A stretch of 64,000 bases of DNA from positions 372,001 through 436,000 of the forward strand of contig JAITYX010000022.1 in the NCBI GenBank assembly GCA_021018815.1. The letters run 5' to 3'. Positions 1-13,326 of the stretch are shown in pieces (within the stretch, counting starts at the first letter, position 1; the number at the start of each line of letters is the position of its first letter). The translations under genes were made by a program, and so were the position numbers. The stretch is from Talinum fruticosum. Taxonomy: Eukaryota > Streptophyta > Magnoliopsida > Caryophyllales > Talinaceae. The notes under the pieces were generated by a model. It saw nothing but the letters and a program-made list of their open reading frames with translations. It did not search any database and was not told the origin of the DNA.

Positions 1-3000
1 AATGGTTGCATGTGAAGTTTGAAACCGCGGGTGCTCCCTCGGACGCAACTATTGGTATAGTCACAAGGGAAATTTATAGGACTCAACGGATCAAAATCAT
101 AATAGAAATAAATGATATGCATACTGAGTGCAATTTGTAGGAAATATTTCACATTTTTCGGATTTTTCAAGACAGTAAGTGATTTATAATTTTTGTCAAA
201 GGAAATTTGCAATTTTCGCAATTTTCAGACTTGATTAGTTATGCGTATTAAAATTTTGGTTGTTGAAAATAAATCACTTTGCATATAAGAGACATCTTGT
301 AAGCAAATGACTGTTGGATAGTGACAAACACTTCACACAAACATTATTTACACCAGAATTTGAACTTTGGATGGTATAATTTTTTACGAGTTGAGATGAG
401 TTATAGGTTTGAATTTTTTAAACTTGGATTTGATATTCCTATCCCCTAAGGTCTTCAAGCCCAATTGAGATTTACCTCTAAGATACGAGGTTTAGTCGGG
501 TAGTCCATATTTACCCTTAAAAAAAAAAGTGACTTGTAGCAAAATACATATAATTTTATTTTTCAATTTAATTCATAATATACAACTTTTTAGCTGAGAT
601 GAGATAAAAATTGCCATAAAGCATGATGTATATCAGTTTGCAAAATAATACTTCTCTTAATAGAAGGGAGAGGAAGTACAAGAAAAATGTTGAATAGTTG
701 TACGGTAAACCTGTTCGACGTGATGTGAGAAATAGAATTTATTTATATTTTATGTTCGTTTATATTCTTTTATGTTCGTTTATGTTTGTTTATGTACATT
801 TATGTTCATTCTTTTCTTATTTAACAAGTTATTTCCGTCCGTTTATATTCTTTTTACTCGTTTATATTGATTTCTATTATTTTATATTTATTTATATTTA
901 TGTACGTTTTGTTTAAAAGTTGGAATATAAGAGGAGGGGAATCTCATGAATCGATATTTGGGCTTGTAAAATACGGATTAATAAGCTAATTATCGGGCTT
1001 TATGTAATAAACGGACTTCAGGTGACTTTTGTTTTAACGACAGCTTTCAGCAGCAACTTGGACACACTGAGCAAACATTATAGACGCCTCTGCCGCTCAC
1101 TTCTTTTGTTTTCTTTTGGAGTGATCGTTAAAAGTCATTCCAATTAAAAAAAAAAAGGTCAAAAGTCAAATAGTAAAGGTATATGCATAGTAGAAATTAT
1201 ATTATTTCACTTAGGTCTCAGCTTAGTTGCTTTTGCTTCCCTCATAGTATTGTAATGCTCTCAGTGGTTCTTCTGATTAAAAAAAGTTACAAATTATATT
1301 ACAGCCTCATTTCTATAGATTTAAGTTATCATATATGAATTTCTTTAAAATTTTCTAAAATACACCCACTATTTCCATTGTCATCATTTTCAAAAAACAT
1401 TAAATTTCCTTTCCTAAATCATATCATATCATATGATTCATAGACTCGAGTAAATGGGTGAACTTGGAGAGAATGAACACGTCTACAAGGCCCGTGGTGA
1501 GATCAGTCAAATAATGGTGAATACGGTTGGGCTGTATTGATTAAGATGGCCCGTGTTTTCTGAATTGTGACCTACTAGACAACATTAATTTCTTTTTTAT
1601 TTAATGATTAAAATTAACTATTTATATAATATAGATCAGTTCAAATTATTTATTAATTAAATTTATTTAATTACTTAGAAAAAAACAGAGTAAAATGTAG
1701 GTTTTTATTCTTCAAAAAATAATTTATTTTTCACTCCTACGTTCTTCTGTACTCTATAAGAAACATAAAAGGAATCCTTAGAATTTGCATCATCACGCCT
1801 TGAGGCCTCGATTAAATCTCCCTCTTTTATGTCTTTTGTCATTCGGAATTTTGGAATGGAAGGAGAAGAAACTTTTATCCATTGAGAATTTTTGTCTCTT
1901 CTTCAAATAGGCCCATGTCCACACCGAACTCTAGAATAATTGTGGTTATAAAGCGTACGAGTAACGTAACTTTTCACATTCAACCTATTCAGATTTATTA
2001 TTTTATGAAGATATTATCTCAACTAATATTTTGTCGAGTATAAGAGTTTTATACGGATCCAAGTTAGAAAAATTTATGAATTGATCATTGGGTATATCTA
2101 AACGAATTGGTAATCTTAAACGTGTTATTATAAAGGGTTTTTGTTATTCACATACTCAATATGAAAAATTTTCTAAATCCGTTAATAAATACCTTTATGA
2201 ACTAAAGAAATCATTAGATGGGATGTAGGAAAGGTTAAACGCAAGGAAGAATAGTCTTATTATGTCATTCCAGTTAGTTTAGGTCAAAGCATATTAGTTT
2301 CGCAGAAAATTCAATGGGATATAAGGTAGGGTTCATGAATATGACCTGGATTTTTAGTCTTGTTGTTGAGATAAAAATGGGGTTATCTATCGTGCTGGAA
2401 TTGATGGCTGCTATAACTCAAGAAAAATTTGTGTACTTCTGTAAGTTAGTCTTGCTTTAGGGCTCCATCTACTTTGGATGCCATCGATATGGTTATGTTC
2501 TACCCCCTTGAGAGGCAAAGAATAGTAGATAGCTATAGGAAGAGAAAGTTACTTTTAAAGAAATATTTTTTTTATAGGATTGACTTGTGCCTTTTCATTT
2601 TACTATATTTGAATCGAAGTGAAGTTGGCCGAGTTCACTCTTCCCACAAATCTGAGAGGAAGCAACTTTTCAGTCTTTGTATTGGATGAAATTATTTGTT
2701 GTGATTGGAGTCTTAGACCTCTTGATTTGGGTTTTGGTATTCCTTTCCTGATGTATGTAGGTCAACTAGGGTTCCCCGAGATAGGATCCAGGTGGACTAG
2801 ACCCACTTACCATTGATATTTTTGTTTTGTTTCAATCAAAATTTTACATTTAATTGGTCCCTTTTTTTTTTTATTTGTTCATTGGGATTTAGCCTAGAGA
2901 AAGTTATCAAACAATGGTGGAGATGTGTTTGCCTTATACCAAGGAAGTTCAAGTCATTATGTCATATTCTTATCAATTTTGTCGCTTATTAGTTGCTTTT

Positions 3001-3420
3001 TCTCTACTTTTTCATTGAAACTTTCTTCATTTTCAATGAAACATTGGGACAACTTTATCTTTTACCACAACTTGTATCATGAAATTTATGTTTCCTTCAT
3101 ATTCCCTCACAGTCCAAAAATAATAAATATTGTAAAAAATGTAATACAAACTAGCTAAGAATCGAAATATTAAATAAAGTCATTACACATATTTGTACAA
3201 AGCGCAGAATGTATACCAATTTCACGAATAATAATATAATTTTTAACCTAAAACAAGAAAGTTTCTTATAGCGCAATATATATGATTAGTTTGCATAACG
3301 GTATTAAAAAGAATTATATGATAATTTTAAAAATATCAACTTATATCATACGCCACAGTCTCTATGACTCTACCTAAGACTACTTCATGCTGAAGATGAA
3401 AACTACCAGCATTCTTTATA
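1..3420. other. AT-rich intergenic region, no gene recognised
   Basis: No open frame here resembles a known protein, and the short frames (for example 698-916, 2474-2816, 2925-3158) start on non-ATG codons or are low-complexity. From about 725 to 905 there is a degenerate tandem array of a 10-14 base unit built around TTTATGTTCG. The stretch 1900-2900 is somewhat less AT-biased and could be an old transposon remnant, but I could not assign it. Confidence 0.5.
725..905. repeat. degenerate short tandem repeat (TTTATGTTCG-like)
   Basis: The sequence repeats variants of TTTATGTTCGTTTATATTCT about a dozen times. It lies in noncoding sequence, and the apparent 72-residue frame over it is an artefact of the repeat. 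No function is implied. Confidence 0.6.
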
Positions 3421-3442
3421 GAACTCTCTATGTTGTCTTAAA

Positions 3443-3574
3443 TTGACCAAGTCAAGAATAATACCAGAGAAGACCAGCTGTGTACATTTTATATTATAGC
3501 TTTGACGTGTACGTATCTTCACCCTTTATCACTGATCTTCTGTGGACTTTTTCCACATAAGTCCCCTATAAATA
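3443..3574 (+). promoter_or_regulatory. chitinase 1 promoter: W-box and TATA box
   Basis: TTGACC, the core of the WRKY-binding W-box, lies at 3443-3448, and TTGACG lies near 3502. A clear TATA box (TATAAATA) lies at 3567-3574, about 70 bases before the ATG at 3644. W-boxes are typical of pathogen-induced chitinase genes; induction here is inferred. Confidence 0.65.
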
Positions 3575-3643
3575 CCCAATAATTAGCTTAATTCTTCATC
3601 AAACAAAGTAAACCAACCTATCCAGCCAACAAAACACAAAAAA

Positions 3644-5592
3644 ATGGCATTATATTCCTTCAGAAACAGCATGGCTGCATTGTTTTTAGCCCTAATCATC
3701 TCCATTTCCTCATTCCCAGTTTCTCTACTTGCCCAGAACTGTGGGTGTACCTCTAACTTGTGCTGTAGCAAGTTTGGGTTTTGTGGCACTGGGGATCCCT
3801 ACTGTGGGGATGGGTGCCAAAGTGGGCCTTGCTACACTCCGACTCCGAGTGGGGGTGGCGGCAGTGGGGTCTCGGTGCCGGATGTTGTGACCCAGGCGTT
3901 TTTCGATGGCATCATCGGCCAAGCTGCAGCTTCTTGCCCCGGCAAGAACTTCTACACTCGAGAGGCGTTCCTTAACGCCCTCAGCTCGTACTCTCAGTTT
4001 GGCAGCTCTGGTTCAAGTGATGATGCTAAAAGAGAAATCGCGGCTTTCTTTGCTCATGTCACGCATGAGACCGGAAGTAAGTAGTCTTATTTCATTTATT
4101 GGCATTGACTATTTCATTTTATGTTTTTTCTTTAACTTTGTATCTACCAACTTAAATTTTTACATTCTAGAAACATATACTCCATTTATTTTAAAATACT
4201 TATCATTTTAAGGTTATGGGGAATGTTAAGAAAACACAAAATACATGATGAAATTTGTGTTGAAAAATTAAGTTACTCTAATGTTTTATCGGAAATGAAA
4301 AAAATTAAAAAGCAATTAATAAGAACAAAATTGATAAACTAGTTATCAATATATCATTGAAATTGTAAAGTGACAAGATATTCTGAAACGAAAAGATTAG
4401 TTAAAATAACTTGTATTGTGAAAGGGAGGGACATTTCTATAGTATATACTTTGCATTAAAATTTATATGGTAGTATTGTATGTTTCATACAATATTTATC
4501 AGATGTTACAATCTCTTTGTTATAGGCTCCTTATTCAAAAATTTTCCTAATACTCCATCCGTTCTAAAAAAATTGTCAACATTGGTCAAAATAAATGTAT
4601 TTTCACCGTGAATTTAAGAGAAAAACTTAATGAACTAATTTTTTTAAAAAAGATTAATCTAATTTTCTTTTTTAGTAGTTTAAAAATTATTAATTTGAAC
4701 ATTGATAATTTGATTATATTTACAATTAAATAAAGGTCAAATTATAACTTTTTAACCGATTTTGACAATTTTATAGGAAGAACAGAGTAATTAACATTTC
4801 TATAGTACAGTATTGTGTGTTTCATATAATATTTTTCATATAAATGTCCCTCAAAATTAATTAGACATGATGAGAAAATTAAAAAAAAAAATAATTAATT
4901 AGGATAAAATTGATGAAATAGTAATTAGCATATTATTGGAATTATAAAACAATATATAGTAAAATAAAAAAATTTAGTTAAAATTACGAATAAATTAAAA
5001 TAGAGAGAATATTAGCTGCTCCATGCTGTCAACCACCAAGATAGCTATTAGAGACTAAAACAAATTAAATGAGAAATAATCTAGCAAACTTGGACGAGTG
5101 ATCAAGATTGTTACCATGGATCTTGAATATTATATATATATATATATATCTTCTAAAGTGTCTAGTGTATTGTTTACTTTGAAGGTTTTTGCCACATAGA
5201 GGAGAACGATGGAAATGTGAACGACCCCTACTGTGACACAAACTTCCCCAATACCCATGCAACTCTGGCAAGAAGTACTACGGAAGAGGGCCTCTTCAGC
5301 TGTCATGGAACTACAACTATGGCGCTGCAGGAAACAGCAATGGTTTCGATGGCTTGAACTCCCCGAAACTGTGGCTAATGATCGAGTCATCGCCTTCAAG
5401 ACCGCCTTGTGGTACTGGGTCAACAACGTCCACTCAGTCGTCAATCAAGGCTTTGGAGCCACCATTAGAGCCATCAATGGTAACGTTGAATGCGATGGCA
5501 AGAAGCCTGATCTTGTTGAGAGTCGTGTTCGGTTCTACCAGAAGTATTGCTCCGATTTTGGGGTCGCTCCTGGTGATAATCTTAGATGCTAA
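3644..5592 (+). CDS. class IV chitinase (hevein domain + GH19), two exons, two apparent frameshifts
   Basis: Secreted endochitinase that hydrolyses beta-1,4-GlcNAc bonds of fungal chitin. Exon 1 is 3644-4076 and exon 2 is 5185-5592, with a phase-1 GT-AG intron. Residues 1-30 form a signal peptide ending SLLA. Residues 31-63 form a hevein chitin-binding domain with eight cysteines, followed by a Gly-rich linker. The GH19 domain starts at VSVPDVV (about 76). The catalytic glutamate is in HETG (about 141-144), with a second acidic pair in CHIEEN just after the splice. In exon 2 the frame breaks at two C4 runs (5246-5249 and 5361-5364). One extra C at each would keep the family sequence (NFPQYPC, LNSPETV) in frame to the TAA and give about 280 residues, normal for class IV. 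The poly(A) signal AATAAA is at 5647. The family call is firm; whether the breaks are real is doubtful. Confidence 0.88.
4077..5184 (+). other. intron of chitinase 1
   Basis: A 1.1 kb AT-rich intron with donor GTAAGT at 4077 and acceptor ...TTGAAG ending at 5184. It contains a short (TA)n tract at 5132-5148. No gene is seen inside. Confidence 0.8.
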
Positions 5593-5659
5593 GTGCTCAG
5601 ATGCTGAAGTATTTACCCATGCATGTTTATGTTGAGTGTTGTCATGAATAAAACATATA

Positions 5660-7120
5660 CTATCATTTCATAGAATCTAGGAATGATGCTGTTCTTAATC
5701 TTGGAGTATTTCCAAGGATTCATGGAATAAATACATTTATATGCTCATGTGTTTTGTGTATGTATGTCTTCTTCCCTTAATTTTCATCAACGGTAGATTA
5801 TATTACACGTCTGTAGTTTCAACCCCATGCTTGATCACCAAGCTCAAATGAAACTTGTGAAAAAATTAATTAGTAACAAGAGTAACTCACTATACTTATA
5901 TCATAATACTCGTATAATACTTGTGTCTTAATTTCACGATATGAGAATTCCATACTTATGCATAGACCAGGTAAAATTGACTCAAGACTCGAAATCTGAA
6001 TCGAACGACTACTCAACACGATACATGAAACATTGCTCACCTGAAACCCGAATTGACACGACCTAACCGAGCTCGAATCAAAATTTTCTACAACGTTATT
6101 TCTTTTTACAACACAAACTCTTTCAATTAAACTTTAGTTGATCCAAAGTTAATCCAACCCGAATTAAAACCGACTGAAACTAAATGAATTTAAAATGGCA
6201 TTGATATAAAATATAACCCAATTTAAATTTAATTCAATCCGTGTTTAAACTAAATGACCTAGTTATTAAGTTTACTCGTTGATGATATCCCAACCAGTTC
6301 GACCCATGAGTCTTTTATAATTAGCAAGTTCTCCGTTGTTTGGGTCATCCATAAGGCCCTTGGCCTTGAGTCTGGTTATCTATAGGATAGACTTGATTTG
6401 ATTTTATATTTGTGCCTTCGCTCCCTTTAGCCCACTATAATTTACATCAATTGCGTCAATTCTGCGTATGCGGCTCATTAAAAAAATCATGATGATTCTG
6501 ACATGTCTTTTCCATTTAAAAATTATACTATTATATGTTAAATTAAAAAATTTGTATGGTTAAAGATTATAATGGTAATGAAATTTATAATTTGTACAGC
6601 ATATAACTTTTTACAATTATAAAATTACGTGAATAATTCATCTTTGCGGATAAAGTTTATATAATTAAAGTATATTATTTTATTCATGTTAACGTAACAT
6701 ACGGATAATTAAGTTCATAATTAAATATAATTATTAAAACTTTGGCCATTTAAAACCTTATATATAACATGATAGTTGAGGTTGAAGTGAGACATTTAAG
6801 AGGTGTCTTGGTATAAGATATTGGAAGTAATTTGAAAACTTTTGTTTGAAATCTCAAAAGTTTTAAAGTTTGCAAAGAGAGAGCAAAATTGTCCCATATG
6901 GAACTTTTGAGCAAAGTCCAAATGGTTTATAAAGGTCCCTCTTTCTCATATTCTTTAATAAGCAAGTAAAGGAAATGATTATAAGATATTTGACTTAAAT
7001 ATTATGTTACTTATACCCGTCAATAGAAAATTTGGGCCTTTTGATAAATTTTTCGATACAAGATCAATCCATGATAATGGATATTAACTTGGAATCTGAT
7101 TTTTTTTTTTTTTCATACAA
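5660..7120. other. AT-rich intergenic stretch
   Basis: No coding sequence, RNA gene or clear repeat border was recognised between the chitinase 1 poly(A) region and the LTR-like sequence that follows. Confidence 0.5.
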
Positions 7121-7124
7121 GATC

Positions 7125-8272
7125 AATCCTATTTCTTGGATGATGTGGTTTAGTGTTGTGAAGAGGTGATTATGATTTGTTGGAGAAATAAGAGAGTCAA
7201 ATCATGAAGTTAGGCAAGCAAATCATGTGATCATCAATTAGCCGCCAATGTGACGATAGTCCAAAAGGCATGGAGTTAGCTTCCACTCTCAAAATATTAT
7301 CAAGCCCATCACACGTGATTTGGGTCAGCAAATAGAAGAAAGGCGGTGCACAAGTTTAGTATAAAAGGGAGCCAACACGCTGGGGACGGCAAGTAGTTTT
7401 TAGCGGTAGCTTAGGGTATTTTATTAGGTTAATGTCAGGTTTAGTTGGAGGAATTTTTCTGTCACAAAATTTAGATTTCAATGATGTAGATTTAGTGTTT
7501 GTGTTAAGTTTTGATTATTTAATTCAGTTTCAGACAGTTTTTAATTTCAACTCGATTTGTTTCGATAACTTCTTTCTTTTTGTCTCTCCTTTCTCTTTAG
7601 TTTATTTCGTTTAGTTTAAAGGTTTGATTTTTATTATCTTTTGATATTACCAGTAGTTATATTAATTGTTTAATTTTATGTTTAAGTTTAATTTGTTAGT
7701 TTATGTCATTGTTTGAGTTGATATTTATTAATTTAGTTGTTAGATTAACTATGTTCTATGTTAATTAGTTATTAGTTTGTGTCACTTTGGTTGTGATTAA
7801 CCTCTTAATGGCTAATTGATCTTGTTTGAGCCTTTATTTATCTAGTTTATGCTAGTATTTTGGAATTGTTTCTCTTACCGCCACAGGTTCGAAGAGATGT
7901 CCGAAAAGTCTTTTCATCTTGATTTTTAGGCGGTTGATCTATCACTGAAAAGTGGAGCCAATTTGCTAGTGTAGGTAAAGAGAATAGTTGAGATTTTGGC
8001 ATGAAAATAGCTTAAATCTTGTCTAGGTCTGAGGTTGCTATTTTTATAGTCTAGTTGGGCTAACGCCACGAAATTAGGTGGTTAAAATAATTAGATTAAC
8101 TCATGACCCTCGAAAATGTGGCTTGAGTAGGTTTTGATGGTGCAACCGACTACTCCTAAGTACTTGTATAAACTTGGGTAGATTTAGACTTGTCTTAATT
8201 AATTAGTTTATTAAGTGGTAAAATCACAATCCGAGTATATTTTTATTACTTTCTCAGTTAGTTTAATCATCA

Positions 8273-8337
<65 letters not shown>

Positions 8338-8490
8338 TGTATACATATCATCCGTGTTGATTTGCCTAAACGAAAATTTTAAATAGTTTTGATATTTGAA
8401 ACACAACTCCCTATGGACACAACCCGTGCTTGTCGGCTATCTACAACTATGTCGTGCACTTGCGGTAATAAGACTTAATTATTCCTAACA
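7125..8490 (+). mobile_element. Gypsy-like LTR relic (possible solo LTR)
   Basis: Noncoding, about 1.3 kb. It has a TATA box (TATAAAAG, 7360-7367) followed by a T-rich, G-containing stretch that looks like a transcribed LTR region. It then has a motif run (TTCGAAGAGATGTCCGAAAAG near 7890, ATTTGAAACACAACTCCCTATGG near 8390) that recurs in the same order at 19045-19220. That pattern resembles the 3' parts of Gypsy-type LTRs. It ends CCTAACA directly against the 5' LTR of the Copia element. The left border is uncertain and no target duplication was found. Confidence 0.45.
8279..8332. repeat. (TA)n microsatellite
   Basis: About 27 uninterrupted TA units inside the LTR-like region. Confidence 0.97.
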
Positions 8491-9029
8491 TAATACCACA
8501 AGCGCGCTTGCCGGCCGGGCCGAGCTTGAGTGAGGGCCCTGGGCATAGCGCGACATCAAAAAGATACGCTAAGTTTTTGGGCAAATCAAATTTAGTATTA
8601 TCGAAAATAGCTTAAATCATGCATCGTTGATTTCATAATGAAGATTTTATGGCCATTTTAATTGATTCTTTACGATTTCGGAACAAGAATATTTTCTTAT
8701 CTTCCTATATTCTGATTTTTGCTCCTTCTAATTTTGAACCCTTGAGGTGCCCTTTAAATATCAGTCTTTTGATCATTCAAAGAAGACACAGAAAAATTAT
8801 TCTTCCAATTCCTAACTAATCACTTGAGGTGCCCTTTAACTAAGCACGGAAGGGGACCAGTATTTGCATAAGCCCGGAGACCACACGTTCGTATTAGCTC
8901 TGCTCGGTGGCTCGACGTATTTGGTTTTTAGGCCAATGGTTTTGGTGGCCACGCCGCGTTCTTCGATCGAGATAAGCGTTTGTTTAATTCTCATTATTCT
9001 CTTAGCTATATGAATCTTTATTTCTAACA
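8491..9029 (+). repeat. 5' LTR of the Copia relic
   Basis: Aligns along its length with 13800-14334, with shared blocks such as ATCATGCATCGTTGATTTCA and GGTGGCCACGCCGCGTTCTT. Both copies end in TTCTAACA (one copy) or ATTCTAACA. This copy carries a duplicated CTTGAGGTGCCCTTTAA (near 8741 and 8823) and lacks a roughly 40-base block present in the 3' copy. Confidence 0.85.
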
Positions 9030-9093
9030 ATCTAACGACCAAATATAAATTTATATAGCTAGGACATGTATGCAATGATTTTTCCAATATGTT

Positions 9094-9900
9094 CATGCCC
9101 GATATATCAAAAGTTGAACTATTGAATGGAACAAATTACAAAATTTGGGTTGAACATATGAAGTTTTATACTGTTACAAATTGGGGTCTTTTACTTGCTA
9201 GCAGATTTGCCTATATATGAGACTACTACTTCTAGTTACGAGACATCTATAGTTGTGCCTAAGGATAGAAATGTTGAAGTTGATAAAATTACTTGTCGAG
9301 GCATGCTTTTGTTATATGACAGCTAGCTTGATTGAACTGTATAGAAAGAAAGACTCTCCTAAGGACATTTGGGTTTGTTTAAGGGAGAAATATGGAACTA
9401 ATGATGTTGGGGTTTAGAAATATGTGGCTAGTATATGGCATATGTATTATATGATTGATGAGAAACCTATTCTTGAGCAAGTGACTGAATATGAAAAATT
9501 GGTGTATGATGTTCGGCTAAGGGTATGAAGATGTGTGAAATTCGCAAGCTAATCGTATATTAGATAAACTCCCACCCTCTTGGAAGTCTTTTCATGATCA
9601 TATTAAGCATAAGGAAAAGGACTATACACTGAAAGAATTAATTGCTCATATTAAGGTTGAAGTCAAAAATAGGAAGTTGAAAGAGAAATTTGGACATAGC
9701 TCTTTTAATGCTAATATTGTTGATACCGATGGTTCTAAGTCTAACAGGTTTGGAGGTAAAAAGTTAAGGGTCAACCTAACAAATGGGGACCTAAACCAAA
9801 ACACTCCCAGTTCAAGAGCATAGAAATGATCGAGAGGAAAACCAAAGGGTTGGGCTACAAGCTGTGACAAACCAGGTTACATAGTGAGGCACCAAAGAGA
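9094..9900 (+). pseudogene. Copia gag-like pseudogene
   Basis: Broken frames resemble the Copia gag / UBN2 family. Near 9115-9170 a LNGTNYKIWVEHMK-type start is seen, then KDIWVCLREKYG near 9365 and LPPSWKSFHDHIKHKEKDYT near 9570. Several stops interrupt it. The zinc-knuckle region near 9860 is degraded. Confidence 0.7.
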
Positions 9901-9927
9901 CAAACCAGCAACAATCAAGCCAATCTG

Positions 9928-12843
9928 GTGGAAGAGGAGACGATCGCTGCAGTGATGTCCGAAGTGAATCTGGTCAACAATGTAGTGGAGTGGATCATTA
10001 ACACCGGAGCAACGAGACATATCTACAGCAATCGAAGTTTGTTCCATGACTATCGGAAGGCATCCGACGGTGAACAAATATCCATGGGCAATTCAACCGC
10101 GAGTGGCGGTTCAAGGGAAAGGGAAGATTCTCTTAAAACTTAACTCCGGAAAGAAACTTGAATTGACTAATGTTTTGCATGTCCCCGAAATTCGTAAGAA
10201 CCTAATTTCCAGAGACCTTCTCAACAAAGCTGGCATTAAACAACATATTGGTGATGACAGAGTGGTTTTAACTAAAAATGGACAGTTTATTGGGAAGGGT
10301 TTACGTAATAATGGTTTATTTGTATTGGATGTTGTTTGTAATGCGCCGAGTTGGCAATAATAATATGATGTTTTATTCTGCTTATTTTGTTGAGTCTCTT
10401 GATTTGTGGCATGCTAGACTTGAACATATGAGTGTTTGGTCAATTAAAAAGATGAGACAGTTAAATCTAATTCAAACCTTAACTAATTCCGAATTCTCAA
10501 AATGTGAAATTTGTGCGAGAGGTTAAGCATCACAAAGAGCCTTTTAATAGAACTGTCAATAGAGAAATAGAATTGTTGGAATTAATTCATTTTGACCTAG
10601 GAAATTTCAAGAATCCATGAGTCGAGGTGGAAAAGATACTCGTATTACTTTTGTCGATGATTGCTCTCACTTGACATATGTTTATTTGCTTAGTACTAAA
10701 GATGAAGTCGAAAGCATGTTTATTAAATATAAGGAAGAAGTTGAAAATCAACTTGGTAGAAAGATTAAGAGATTTAGATCGGATAGGGGTTGTGAATATG
10801 ATTCGGACCACTTGCTGATTTCTGTGCAAAACATGGAATTATTCATGAAACCACAGCCCCTTATGCCGCCCGAGTCCAATGGAATAGCGAGAAAGAAAAT
10901 ATAGTATTTTAAAGAATATGATGAATTCTAGGCTTATTAGTTCTAGATTACCTGATAATATGTGGGGAGAAGTTATATTGTCCGCTTGTATGTGCTTAAT
11001 TGAGTCCCCCATAAAAAGATGGATAAGACTCTCTATGAACTATGGGAAAATCATGCTTCAAACGTGAAATATTTTAAAGTGTGGGGATGTCTTGCTAAGG
11101 TAGGTCTACCTGACTATAAGAGATCTAAGATAGGTCCTAAAACTGTTGATGTTATTTTTATTGGCTATGCTCATAACAATGTTGCATATGGATTCATTTT
11201 AAGAAATGAAAATGGTACATTTGGTTCTATTCTTGAATCTAGAGATGTAGAATTCTTTGAACATATTTTTTCAATGAAAAGAAATGTTGTGCCTGCTTAT
11301 GTGGTACCTACATTGAATAAATCTGCATCTTCTTCTGTACCAGTCTCTTCTCCTTTAGATAATGAAAGTATAGATACTGAAATTACGAGGAGTAAGAGAC
11401 CTAGAATTGAATTTAGTTTCGGACTCGAGTTTATCACTTATCTTGTGACAGAACAGATTGACATTTACGATGAAATTGTACATGTTTTCATTTTAGAAGA
11501 GGACCCTAGAACTTATGATAAGGCCATGAAATCCTCGGATGCAATCTTTTGGAAAGAGGCAATTGATAGTGAATTAGACTCCATCACGTCTAATGGGACA
11601 CGGGTTTTAACCGATTTGCTAAGAGGTTGTAAACCTATGAGATCTAAATGTGTCTTTAACAAAAAATTGAAAGTTGATGGTTCCATAGATAAATTCAAAG
11701 CTAGATTAGTAGCCATGGGTAACACATAAAAGAAAAATTTGGAACTTTGTAACAAACAAAAGAAAAAAATGGATTTATTTGACACATATGCACTTGTGAC
11801 TAAAATTGCCATAGAACTTTGTTTGCCATTGCATCTATTCATGGTTTATTTTTGCATCAAATGCATGTCAAAACTGCTTTCCTGAATGGAGACTTAGATG
11901 AAGAAATTTATATACTTCAACCTGAATAGTGTGCCACACTCGGACGAGAAAGACAAATTATGCAAATTAATAAAGTCTCTATATGGCCTAAAACAAGCTC
12001 CTAAACAATGCCATGATAAGTTTAATAAAACCCTTGTGTCAAATGGTTTCTATGTAAGTGAAAGAGACTCATATGTGTTTTCCAGAGTTGTAAATGAAAG
12101 ATGTATAATTATTTACTTTTATGTGGATGATATGCTAATATTTGGTACAAGTATGCATCTTATTAATAAAACTAAATCTTTGTTGTATTCTCATTTTGAT
12201 ATGAAAGAAATGGGTGACGTTGATGTTATATTGTGCATTAAAGTGCATAAACATGGAAATTACTTCGGATTAAATCAAACTCACTATGTTGAAAAGATCT
12301 TAAAGAAATTTATCACTTTGATGTTGAACCTTTGAGAACACCTTATGACTCAAATTTGCATTTGAAAAAGTATCATGGTGCACCTGTGGCACAATCTAAA
12401 TATACAAAAATCATAGGTAGCTTGATGTTTATTATGAACTGCACTCGCCTCGATATAGCATATGCTGTGAGTAGACTCAATAGATACACTCATAATCCCA
12501 ACAGAGACCACTAGACTGCTCTCACCGAGTGTTAAGGTAGCTTAAGGGTACCATTGATTGGGGATTGGACTATGAAAACAATCTTTCTATTTTAGAAGGA
12601 TATTGTGATGCTAATTGGGTAAGTGATGATGAAATAAACTCCACTAGTGGATATGTCTTTACACTAGCTAGAGGTGTAATTTCATGGAAATCTGCTAAAC
12701 AAACTTGTATTGCCAAATCTACTATGGAATCTGAATTTGTTAGTCTTGATTTGGCGGGACTAGAAGCGAGAATGGTCGAGGGATTTGTGTGCGAGCTTGC
12801 CACTATGGGGAAAGTCGGCTACCTCGGTGTCTATGCATTGTGA
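9928..12843 (+). pseudogene. Copia pol pseudogene (protease, integrase, RT, RNase H)
   Basis: Five or more separate frames cover the domains in Copia order. The protease-like start is 9928-10143, where the usual D-S/T-G active site reads N-T-G. GAG-pre-integrase is 10380-10526 (WHARLEHMS, then CEIC). The integrase core is 10617-10904 (FVDDCS, SDRG). Reverse transcriptase is about 11510-12335 (GLKQAP, YVDDM). RNase H is 12565-12843 (GYCDANW, STMESEF). Stops and frameshifts separate each block. It is not expected to make a working enzyme. Confidence 0.88.
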
Positions 12844-13094
12844 TTCTCAAGCGGCTATATATAACAGTAGCTAAAAACAATTCATATAATGGAAAAGAGA
12901 CACATCCGCATTAGACACTACATAGTTGAAAATTTGATTAGAACGGTGTTATATCTCCGGAGTATGTAAGGTTAGAAAGGAATCTTGCAGATCCACCGAC
13001 CAAAGGCCTTTGTAAGAAAGTTGTTCTCGAGACATCCAAAGGGATGGGATTAAAGCCCTATGTATGAGTTCACTATGATGGATACCCTACATAA

Positions 13095-13281
13095 GGTCTG
13101 TTCGTTTCAATTGTTAAAACTAGCGGTTATAGCGTTTATAACTCATTACGAGTTGTTATGAACTGTTATAATTAGCGGTTATACTTATTATGAGTTGTAT
13201 AGTGGTTATAAGTCTGCTATAGCGGTTATGAGCGGTTATAAGTCTGTTATAATGGTAATAATAATATTAATAATTAACTTT

Positions 13282-13326
<45 letters not shown>

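Noticed and set aside
698..916. 72-residue Phe/Tyr-rich frame
   Set aside because: Begins at TTG and covers a degenerate tandem repeat; not a real gene.
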